In this document: positions 10,240 through 20,200 of the stretch, one piece after another
How the letters are laid out: every line of letters begins with the position of its first letter
How positions within the stretch are numbered: the stretch's first letter is position 1
From: Anastrepha obliqua
Lineage: Eukaryota; Arthropoda; Insecta; Diptera; Tephritidae
NCBI RefSeq assembly: GCF_027943255.1
Contig: NC_072893.1
Location: 16,762,001-16,826,000 of the forward strand
DNA: 64,000 bases
Reading direction: 5' to 3'
Notes under the pieces: model-generated
What the model was told of the DNA's origin: nothing
Databases searched by the model: none
What the model saw: only the letters and a program-made list of their open reading frames with translations
Made by a program: the position numbers and the translations under genes

Positions 10240-10680
10240 CTTGTTCACTCCTCTCGGGAGTATACTTGCTTTGCGTTGGTTTCGTTAATCTATTTGAGGT
10301 CTGACAGGGCTGGTGTTTAGCCTGCCGCTATCAGTCCTAAGTGGTGGAAATGCCCACCTGTCGTTGCTTAGGAACAAGGCATTCTAATTGCTTAAAGTGC
10401 CATCTGTGTGTCACATTTTTCTACCAGAAGGATCACACAGATGGTTGAAGACTTCGCTACAGTGGTGTGTCTGCACTATCACCGCGGCTGCCACTGATAC
10501 AATGTTTTTGCTTGTTTTAGCAGCCGCAATGCAAATAATGCGCTGACTTTTGTGCGGGAGTAAGGATGGCAAGAATAAGTTTTTGGGCTTGAGGAATACG
10601 TTTTTTAGAAAAGTGCGAGGGCCGTGCTTTACGTGGGATTCGAGCCGCGAGGCCAAAGTCATATACATACATCCCTACCT
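10240..10680. other. unrecognised moderately GC-rich repeat-like block
   Basis: Compositionally distinct from its AT-rich flanks, with blocks such as TGACAGGGCTGGTGTTTAGC. No open frame of note and no terminal repeats found. It could be part of an old retrotransposon UTR; this is a guess. Confidence 0.3.
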
Positions 10681-10856
10681 TTTAATGTAAATACCCTTAA
10701 AGTTTTTGTGTACGTTTTTAAGAAAGTAAAATGTAATACATAAAAATACAAAAAAATACTTAAATAAATTTTTTTCAAAATTTTCCCAATCAACCTAATT
10801 TAAGGGGTTATATGCAGTTAGAATTCTCAAAAAATTGTTTTTTATATATTTTTTTC

Positions 10857-12522
10857 TTAACCCATTAAATCCCAACCTTATATAAAACAATTTTTTTTTA
10901 AATGCGTTTATAAAACGTTTATTGAAATAGTGTAATTAAGCTCCTTAAAAAAAAAAACACGAAAAAAAATCAAAGAAATGCATTTTTTGGGCTGTACCCA
11001 ATCGAGTACAATGGGATAATATGTATATACATTGCCTGTATATGAAAATATGGAGTATTAAATAAAAAGACACTTTCAAAGACTTCCTTGGTTATTAGTT
11101 CGGTTAACAGTATGGAAGTTTTTGAAACATTCTCTCTCCACGCAAAGGGCTACATTGCATAACTCGCAAATCCATCGAATTCTTTGGTGGCACTCCCTGC
11201 ACCTCAGCTGATTCGATATCCTTTTGGGAAAATGGTTATATGAAGAACCAGCTATTGATGCCGTTGTCGATCGTTTTGAAGATATGTCCCGGATATTATA
11301 ATTGCGTAAATAAAATCGCACAATTTCACGTTGGTATTGCAACAAGTCGCATTGACTCTTACTTGCCATTTTATAAAGCTTCCATGCGTTTACTACGCAC
11401 GAGCTTATCATTGTGGTGAAAAGAGGCCACCACCATTTCTTTCCTCTAAACTTTATATTGGAAGTATTCAAAGCTTGGTCGTGGAGGTCAACTCCTCCCA
11501 TTCCTGAGTTGTATTCCGCTATCAACTTCGGCTGATGGGCATTCACCTTGCGCCTCTCTTGTCTTGACCATCGTTTGACGGTATGTAAAGGTTCAATTCT
11601 ATCAAAGTTTGTTCCCACTGTCACAACGCTATTGTCATTCCACGTCACAAAAAGTATTCCTGAGTCAGAAAACCTACAAAATTTGATACAAAACAACTAT
11701 TCAAATAAATCATTATGATAAACTTACATAAAATCAAACGGGGAGACCGTTGCTTCTTTTGTAGTTCTTTGTTCGTTTTCGGAGGACATTTTTTGGTCCG
11801 CCGTTCACGAACAGTCCCAGTAGCCTTAAATCCTTGTTCTTTCAAAATTCTAAGAAGGTCATATGACGTAAAGAAGAATCGAAAAATACGATTCCAAGGT
11901 TGGAATATCATCACGCAATATATTATCCTCTTCAATGTCCTCCTCATCTGTGTCACAGTGGATATTTGGCGGTATAATAGCGAAGTCGAAGTGACTACGG
12001 TCGCTTGATTCAATATAGTCGGTGGCCGCAGAAAGGTTATGAAACCTCTTTCCGTAAAATTTTTTTACATCCATTACCAAATCTACATGAAATATGCACA
12101 CAAAATATATATGAATGTTCCCACTGTACCCATGCGAGTACACTAGAATTTAAACCTACCGAAATGCACTTTTCCACAACTTTTTTCGTTTTTTTGGTAT
12201 AAAGTATACAAATTATATATATTATGAATATTACAACACTGAACTTTTTCCGTGATAACTTAGATTTTGTCAAACAGAGAGCTTATTGCAAACTAAACCA
12301 TGAAAAGAAGAAAAATAGCAAAGGTGCACGCAAAGACAAGTGAATAACGGATAACGGGACTCAAAAAAAAGAAGGAGAAACATATGTATTCCTTTTCAAC
12401 ATTGCTCTGTATTATAAAGTGGCGAGTACATTTAAAAATTTGTAAGCGATGGCTTTTGACGTCGTTTCGAAAAAGATGCTTTTTCTGTACTCAAGCGAGT
12501 ACAATGGGATGGAATGGGTTAA
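10857..12522 (-). mobile_element. piggyBac-like element A (1.67 kb, internally deleted)
   Basis: TTAA ends with matching terminal repeats: TTAACCCATTAAATCCCA (10857-10874) against TTAACCCATTCCATCCCA (reverse strand from 12522). A subterminal motif of the form GTACyCAwkCGAGTACA occurs near 10993, 12123 and 12486, two of them followed by ATGGGAT. It carries the minus-strand transposase remnant at 11076-12100. Confidence 0.85.
11076..12100 (-). pseudogene. piggyBac-like transposase A, catalytic core deleted
   Basis: Minus strand. The N-terminal acidic region reads DFAIIPPNIHCDTDEEDIEE and DNILRDDIPTLES, then the sequence jumps directly to YDLLRILKEQGFKATGTVRE, which normally follows the second catalytic Asp. 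About 300 residues including the first two Asp are therefore gone. A clean GT-AG intron (11727-11674, 54 bp) splits FDFM. The C-terminal part keeps AEYNSGMGGVDLHDQ (third Asp) and a Cys-rich zinc tail RCRECHQRIRWICELC. Non-functional deletion derivative; the ends may still be mobilised in trans. Confidence 0.85.
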
Positions 12523-12725
12523 TGTACATATACATACATATGTATTTAAGAATACACACAGAAAATTTAATATCGTTCCGGTGAATATTTTCGAAGTTAC
12601 ACGCAAATTTGAAAAGGCGTTTTAGAGTGCTTGTAAAGAGCTTTTTTAAACTTTAAACGAGTTTTTTTTCAAAATGGTGTTTTCAAAGCCGGTGACTAAC
12701 AGAACTCGAAAAGGGCTAAACCTAT

Positions 12726-13478
12726 TAGTCTCAAATTTTAACACGAGCTTCTTAAATATATTTTTTAGTAATTAATCGAAGATTTTTTCTCACTGATAAA
12801 TATTTTTTTTTTTTATAAGCAATTGAAGGCAGAAATTTTGGTCAAAAATCGATTTTTTTTTTTTGGAAAAATCGCCATTTTGCGAAAAAAATTTATTTTG
12901 CTTAATCCTTCGATTAACTACTAGATTTAACATTATATATATATATATATATAATTAGCTCTTACACCCTTTTTTGGGGGTTTGGCCGAGTTCCTCCTCC
13001 TATTTGTGCTGCGCGTCTTGATGTTGTTCCGCAAATGGAGGGCCCTACAGTTTCAAACCGACTCCGAACGGCAGATATTTTTTTTATAAGGAGCTTTTTC
13101 ATGGCAGAAATACACTCGGAGATTTGCTATTGTCTGCCGTGGGGCCACCGCTATTAGAAATATATTTTCTTCATTTTGGTCTTTCCCCGAGACTCGCACC
13201 TACTACGTTCTCTCTTGCTTTCGAATGGTAGTCACGCATCCATCCATTCGGCTACGGCGGCCGCCTAGTCTCAAATTTTAACACGAGCTTTTTAAATATA
13301 TATTTTTTAGTAATTCATCGAAAATTTTTTCTCACTGATAAATATTTTTTTTTATAAACAATTGAAGGCCGAAATTTTGGTCAAAAATCGATTTTTTTTG
13401 TTTTTTGGAAAACCCGTAATTTTGTCAAAAAAAAATTATTTTGCTTATTCCTTCCATTAATTACTAGATTTAACATTA
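12726..13478. repeat. ~211-bp direct repeats flanking a SINE
   Basis: The sequence 12726-12936 (from TAGTCTCAAATTTTAACACG to TAGATTTAACATTAT) is repeated in the same orientation at 13266-13478, with about 20 differences by eye. The SINE at 12953-13264 fills the gap exactly. Both units belong to the outer TTAA element. Confidence 0.85.
12953..13264 (-). mobile_element. tRNA-derived SINE family 1, full length
   Basis: Near full-length reverse copy: tail AATTAGCTCTTACACCC next to a (TA)n run, body CTCCTCCTCCTATTTGTGCT, then B box (GACTCGCACC, degenerate) and A box (TCCATTCGGCTA) before GCGGCCGC at 13264. It lies between the two 211-bp direct repeats. Confidence 0.85.
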
Positions 13479-14075
13479 CTTTAACGAAATCTATTTGGTT
13501 TTTTAATTTCAGAGGATCCAGCTCAAAATATAGTGGTCACCGCAAAACGTCGTTTGTGAGAGGAGCTCTCGGAGTTCAGCTATAGCTCCTTTCCAAATAA
13601 ATATTTTTACTCTTAAAATACAATTAACCCTCATTTGTACCAATGGGTCCAGCCACACCTTTTTAAACTTTGTTTCACTATTTTATATGACAGGAAGCTC
13701 TTTTATGTTTTTCTGCTTCTTGATATCCTTGGTTTGGTATTTTAGTATAGTTTTTTTCATGCAGCTAATTATAATATTTTATAGATATGTATATAATAAA
13801 TTAACTTTTCCAGTGAAAAAGTCACATTGAGTACTAATGGGTCTAGCCAGACCCTTACGCGTATAACGTAGTGGCAATATACTTTTTATGCACCGGCCTA
13901 CTTTATTTTCGGTTTGTGCATGGCTCTCTTTGCTAATTTGAATTTGAAATCCCGTAATACAAAATATTTTTATTTCTTCATATTGAATGTGTCATTTGAA
14001 GTCATAAATTGTTGTTTGCATTCAAGTGAAGAATAGTCGGTGTTTTCAGTGAAAGCGTGTATTTATTGCATAAAA

Positions 14076-15842
14076 ATGAGTAAAATAGATTTTATTTATG
14101 ATAACGTAGTGATCCAAATTTTTATGAGTTGGTCGCAAATGCGTTGGCCGAAGAGATTGAAAATGAGAGCGAAAATGGCGATAATGATTCTAATTTTGGT
14201 GCCTTAGACGATGAAAATGAGTCGCCACTTGAAGCTTCAGATATTGAAGCTGAATATGAAATTGAAGTCGCGGAAGATTATAGTAATTCAGAAAGCGATG
14301 AAGATTTCAATACTGATGTAAGTAACAACTTTATTGGCAAAGATGGGACAGTTTGGAGTAAGACAGTGCCTCAAAGTAGTCGCATTCGTTGCCATAATAT
14401 ACAATATATCATATATTATTATAAGCGAAACAAACAAGTACGGTACGGCAAAAACAAATGAATGGAACTTGAAACATCCTACTAATCTAAAAGAATGGCA
14501 AGATCTTAACGAAGCAGAGCTGAGAGGTTTTCTTGGTATTCTTATTGCAGCAGGAGTCAGCAATAACAATAATCAGGCAGCGTCAGTTTTGTGGAAAACG
14601 AACCAGATGTCAATTTTCAGAGCAACGATGTCTTACCGTCGTTTTTTGACAATATCACGTTATATACGCTTCGATGACGGGCGTACTAGATCTTTTCGCT
14701 CAGAAACTGATAAAGCAGCACCAATACGAGACATTTGGAACTTTCTAAATGAAAATCTTCAAAAGAATTTTCGACCGTATAGTGAGATAACTGTTGACGA
14801 ACAACTCTTTCCTTATCGGGGAAGAACAAAATTTACACAATAGTACGGCTAAGTACGGTATAAAAGTATGGTGGGCATGTGATGCAAAAACCCATTATTC
14901 TTTGATTGGAAATATTTATACCGGAAAAGAACCCAATGAGGAGAGAGCAAAAAACCAAGGAGAAAATGAGCTTATACGTTTGGTTTCAAAATATGCAAAT
15001 TCTGGGCGCACAATAGTTGCTGATAACTTCTTTTCCAGTTTTAATTTATGTAAGCGTCTAATTGGCTTGGGGCTGTCATACGTTGGAACCCTTCGAAGCA
15101 ATAAAGCATGCATCCCACCCGAAATGAAAAAGCACAAGAATAGGACATTTCTTTCCTCTGAGTTTGGATTCCACAAAGACAATGTAGCCATTTGTTCATA
15201 CGTTCCTAAGAAGAACAAAGCAGTGGTATTACTATCAACGTTTCATTATGACAAGGAAGTTGAAGGCGCCAAGCAAAAGCCAGCAGCAATAATGTATTAC
15301 AACAAAAATAAAGTGGGTGTTGATGCCATGGACCAAATGCTAACTCGACACACTACTAAAAGGAAGACAAAGAGATGGACTCTTGCGTTTTTTTACAATA
15401 TTGTAGATGTGATGGCGTTAGGAAGTTTTGTTATATGCAAAGAAAATAATAATTACACTAAATTAGACGCACGCAGAAATTTTTTATGCGATTTATCGGA
15501 AATGTTAGCACTTCCGCAAATCGAGTGCAGACGTAACAACATACATGTTATGAAGCATTCCGCTTGTCGATCTGGAATTGAAGCTATTTTGGGAGAATCT
15601 AAGGTATGCATTCAAGAATTTGTACGTAGACAATTGTATATACATATAACAAGCACATTTTACAGAAGCTGCCCAAAACCCTCACAGAAACCAAAAGCGA
15701 TACCTTAGAAAAAAAACGGGATTGCAGTTTATGCCATGCTCAAGACAAACATCGCCGTAAAACCAGATTCTTCTGCCAGGAGTGTGAAGAAGCTGTTTGC
15801 CAGCAACATTCGAAATATTATTACATAAGTAAAATTTTTTGA
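14076..15842 (+). pseudogene. piggyBac-like transposase B, all three Asp present, frameshifted
   Basis: Cut-and-paste transposase acting at TTAA. Start MSKIDFIYDN (14076) is followed by a frameshift near 14108 into the acidic N-terminal domain (EEIENESENGDNDSNFGALD). A second disruption near 14380-14440 leads into LKEWQDLNEAELRGFLGILI, and a third near 14800-14850 into YGIKVWWACDAKTHYSL. Catalytic regions are SEITVDEQLFPYRGR, RTIVADNFFSS and VGVDAMDQM, so the DDD triad survives. A 61-bp GT-AG intron near 15604-15664 separates GESK from the C-terminal zinc-binding domain (CSLCHAQDKHRRKTRFFC, CQECEEAVCQQH). Three indels make it a recent pseudogene unless some are sequence errors. Confidence 0.88.
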
Positions 15843-16655
15843 TATTTCGCTTAGTTTTCGAGTAATTTAATGTTAAAGTTCACTAATTTAGCACAAAGTT
15901 GGTGTTGCCGTACACCTGAAATAAAAACGAAGTTCGTATGCAGAGATGTTCAGTAGAAAATTCATTGTAAAACTGCAGTATTTTTTTCTGTAATTTTAAG
16001 TTGAAAATAATTTAATGGCGGAATCTTATAGAACTCGACAAAAGAAAACGAAATGAAAAATGAATGAAACTCCTTTTCGGGTGGGCGGCCTTCGGCCGTG
16101 CTTCAAAAAAATAACCCTCATCAGTCCAACTCCGGCTACGCAATCCACAGTATTTTTGCGTAGAACTGATTTCCGTGTTAAAACCATTGAACCCAAAATT
16201 AAAACGTCATATGCGTGTATGTGGTAAGGAGGCACAATAACCCCCATTCCCAACATTAACACTAAACTTAAATACTTAATTTTTGTTCATATTTTGGTTC
16301 ATATTTTTGTTTCATTCGCAGGCATCCGGCAACACCATACTGTCGTCATTCCAATCTTCTTCTTACTCGCGTTTAAAATTGGAAAGACACTGCATGGACA
16401 AATGCATTTGCATTTTATTTTAATAGAAATAATTCGAATATAAGGATAAAAATAAGTAAAAACACGCGTGTGAGTGTATATTTCGTGAATTTTATTGAAG
16501 TGTTAAAAAATATATAGTGTAATAGGCAAATTATAGTGAAGTTCCAAAGGGCATTTTGAGACCTTTTTTATTAAATATCTCGAAAACTAAGCGAAATATC
16601 AAAAAATTTTACTTCTTCATTTCGTTTTCTTTTGTCGAGTTCTATAAGAATCCGT
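15829..16655. repeat. interleaved inverted repeats within piggyBac B
   Basis: Two pairs: AAATTTTTTGATATTTCGCT (from 15832) has its inverse at 16577-16610, and TATAGAACTCGACAAAAGAA (from 16028) has its inverse at 16618-16650. The order is A-B-A'-B', so one simple hairpin does not explain it; a rearranged insertion in the 3' region is likelier. Confidence 0.65.
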
Positions 16656-17249
16656 CGTCAGATTGCGGCGCCACGGAAACAGCAGAATCCCCAAATGTTA
16701 CAATAAAGATAAACTGAAGTTTCCACAAAATTATGATAGATTTACTCCCACCCAGACCCATTGGGTCCAGCCAGACCCATTGGTACTCTATATGACAATT
16801 CATATGTCTGTCAAAATAAGGGTTAAAAGAGAAAATAATATGTGTACCAATTTTTAGATCGATAAATGTAAATGTTTTCTCAAAAAAAATTCTGGAAAAT
16901 TCGTTGTTTCGGCCTTCTAACTGTATATCACCCCTTAAAACTAATTTCATTCCAAAGTATATTTAATTACCTATCATTTGTTCTATACATATAATAATAG
17001 CATGTAACTTAAACTATAGGCATACATTTCAAATTTTATTAATTCAAACAAATTTTCTTAGAAATCAATCCCTTCTTCCCAAAATTAATACTACGTCTGT
17101 GCACACAGCTGTTTATGTTTCAAACGTCAAATACATTTGCCAAACTAAAAAAAACAGTAAAAGCTTCGTAGTTGAAAGATTGAAAAATTTCCAACAACTT
17201 CCTGAAAAATAATTTAAAATAAGATAATCGGCGTGCAAAAGCGAAAAAA

Positions 17250-20200
17250 ATGGTGGTTGAAAGTTCAACTAACGCCAGCGACATTAAGGCAGCCGAAGAT
17301 TCGGAGGCAACCGTGCAAGCAGACCCAGAAGCTACTGTCGACGCGTCTGCCATTGAAATGGAGCGCCAAGAACGTGAAGAGCTCAATAACTTTGTAATGG
17401 AGTTGCAAACTAAAATCAAAGCCAAAGCGCAGCTACGTGCGGAAAATCTTAATTGTGAGCATCCTGGCGATGGTTTCTTTGCCAAGCTGGATTCCAGTTT
17501 GAAGCGAAATACGGCGTTTGTAAAAAAGTTGAAACAGTTTACGGCTGCTCAATTGGAGGCGTTGCTTAAAGACATGAGTGGCCTTAATTTGAGTAAATAC
17601 ATTTCAGAGATTTGTTCAGCACTTTCTGAGGCAAAACTCAAAATGACCGACGTGCCGGCGGTGGTAACACTCTGTTCACGTTTACACCAGACGTACGCCG
17701 ACTTTGACGCACAATTTCTTGAAGCGTGGCAAAAGACGCTTTCTTTGAAAACCGGTGAAAAGATCTCGAATCCAAGTAAGTTGCGTGTAGACTTGCGATT
17801 GTTTGCCGAACTGGTGAGCTCAGGTGTGATAAGTGGCAAGCAGGGTTTGCAATTGCTTGGATCAGTGCTGATTAATGTGATCTCGCAGGACAAGGAAGAT
17901 CATAGTAACTTCTCCATTATTTTGTCTTTTTGTCGACACTGTGGCGAGGAGTATGCCGGACTCGTGCCACGCAAAATGCAGAATTTGGCAGAAAAATATG
18001 GCGGAGTGGCGATTCCAAAGTCTGATTTCCTAGCGCCCGACAGGCAACAAAATCTGCGCGGTTTACTAAAGGATTACTTCAAAAACTTATGCAAGCACTT
18101 GCTGTCCGAGCAACAGGAATTGCTCAATATGACGAAGAGTATACGTCGCACAATGGAATCAAAAGGTAAGACATGCACTAGAGCGATTTGTGTTAAGAAT
18201 TTTCAATTGAAAATTGCTGCAATTTAGGTGAAATCTCGAATGACAAAAAGGAAAAATGCGAGCTGATGCAAGCAAATTTTGATAAGCTGCTCTCATCTGC
18301 ACAAACGCTCTCCGATTTACTTGACGAGCCATTGCCGGAACTTACAAATGAATCGGAGAACTGCAATCCGGGTACTGTCATCGAAAGTATGCTCGAAGTT
18401 GCGACAATGGGCGAACTCGATCCGTGGGGAGATGATGAAACGAAAAGTTTCTACACCGATTTACCGGATTTACGGCAATATCTGCCCAATTTTTCAGCGC
18501 CAAAAGTCGATTTAGAGCAAAATGAAGAGCCTGCAGAGATGACTGAAGAAGCGCTTGATGCTGATATTGATGTAGAGATGGATATTGATGATCCACCTTC
18601 AACAGCATCGGATCCGCCGAATGATAAGGATGCCGAGGCGGCTGCTGAACCAGCTAACGAAGAAACCGCGACGCCAGCACCCTTACCGGATAAAATTGCA
18701 AACGCACTAATGGAAGTGGGGCGCATGAGTGCGGGCCAAATTTTGCATAGCAAGCAGCATTTCGACCAGTTTTTGAATAATTTAAATAATTGTGTGAACA
18801 AGGAGCTTATAGACTCGGCGGCAATTGAATTTTTGCTAAATTTCAATACGAAAAATAATCGCAAAAAGTTGACAAAGTCAATTTTTACGGTACAAAGGTA
18901 CAACAATTACAAATTCAAATGCTTTAAAATTCAGCAGCTCATTGTATATGTTTTCTCATTGCAGAACGCGTTTGGATTTGCTGCCATTCCTCTCACGTTT
19001 TGTTGCTATTGTTAATCTGTGCAATACAGACGTGGCTACCGATTTGTCGGAAATGTTACGCAAAGAATTCAAATGGCACATTCGCAAAAAGAATCAACTC
19101 AACATCGAATCGAAGATCAAAATTGTACGCTTCATTGGTGAAATGGTGAAATTTGGTTTATGCAAGAAATTCGACGCGCTCAGTTGTCTAAAGATGCTGC
19201 TGCGCGATTTCCAGCATCATCAAATCGAAATGGCTTGCGCCTTCATCGAGGTTGCAGGCGTTTATCTCTACAATTGTCGCGACTCGCGCTTGCTCACCAA
19301 TGTCTTCCTCGACCAAATGATGCGTCTGAAAACCGCTACTGCTCTGGACTCACGCCATGCCGCACAGGTCGAAAGTGTCTACTATTTGGTCAAACCGCCA
19401 GACACCGTGAAGCAAGATGCTGTGGTGCGGCCAGTAATACAAGAGTATATACGTCATCTGATATTCGAAGAGTTGTGCAAACAGAATGTAGATCGTAGCC
19501 TAAAAATAATGAGACGCATTAATTGGGATGATCCGGAGGTGAGCAGCTATGCCATTAAATGTATGTCTAAGGCGTATCTGTTACGCTTTCCGCTCATACG
19601 CTGCCTCGCCGATCTGGTATCCGGTTTGAGTTCGTTTCAAGAGCGTGCGGTGACGATGGTCATCGATAATGTATTCGAGGACATACGTGCGGGTCTAGAA
19701 ATACACTCACCCAAGTTGGCACAACGACGCATAGCAATGGCTAAATATCTGGGTGAATTGTACAACTACAAACTAGTAGAGTCAACGAATATCTTGAATA
19801 CACTCTATTCGATTATCTCATTGGGCGTGTCAACGGAGGATGGCGTCATCTCAGAATTAGATCCGCCGGACAGTTTGTTCCGTTTGAAATTGGCTTGTGT
19901 GCTGCTCGATACGTGCGGGCAGTATTTTACCAGTTCAATGAGCCGCAAGAAGTAAGAAGAGGATTCGTAAAGTGTTTATTCTCTTAAAAAAATTTGGTAA
20001 TTTTGCAGATTAGACTACTTTCTTGTGTTCTTCCAACACTATTACTGGTACAAAAAGTCGCATCCGGTTTTTAGCAAAGTAGAAAATACCTCAGATTTAT
20101 TTCCTATACTAGTGGATCACATGTATCGCGATTGTTTGGCAAATGTGCGACCCAAATTGAAGGTAAATAGAAGTATTTCAATTTTCAATTGTAAGACTAC

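Larger units (their letters stand above)
13624..16826 (+). mobile_element. piggyBac-like element B (3.2 kb)
   Basis: Ends TTAACCCTCATTT (13624) and, on the reverse strand, TTAACCCTTATTT (16826). Subterminal motif ATGGGTCCAGCCACACC (13642) recurs near 13837 and 16763 as ATGGGTCTAGCCAGACCC and TTGGGTCCAGCCAGACCC. It encodes the transposase at 14076-15842. The region after the gene contains extra inverted repeats (15829-16655). Confidence 0.85.
10800..16938. mobile_element. outer TTAA-flanked element hosting two nested piggyBacs
   Basis: Terminal repeats start TTAAGGGGTTATATGCAGTT at 10800 and, on the reverse strand, TTAAGGGGTGATATACAGTT at 16938, followed on both sides by AGAA: two mismatches in 24. 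TTAA ends fit piggyBac or Kolobok superfamilies. Removing the two inner elements (10857-12522, 13624-16826) leaves roughly 1.3 kb of own sequence (10804-10856, 12523-13623, 16827-16934) with no transposase, so it is a MITE-like non-autonomous element. Confidence 0.75.

Noticed and set aside
17120..17485. Minus-strand frame over the Upf2 start
   Set aside because: Shadow of the intact Upf2 exon 1.
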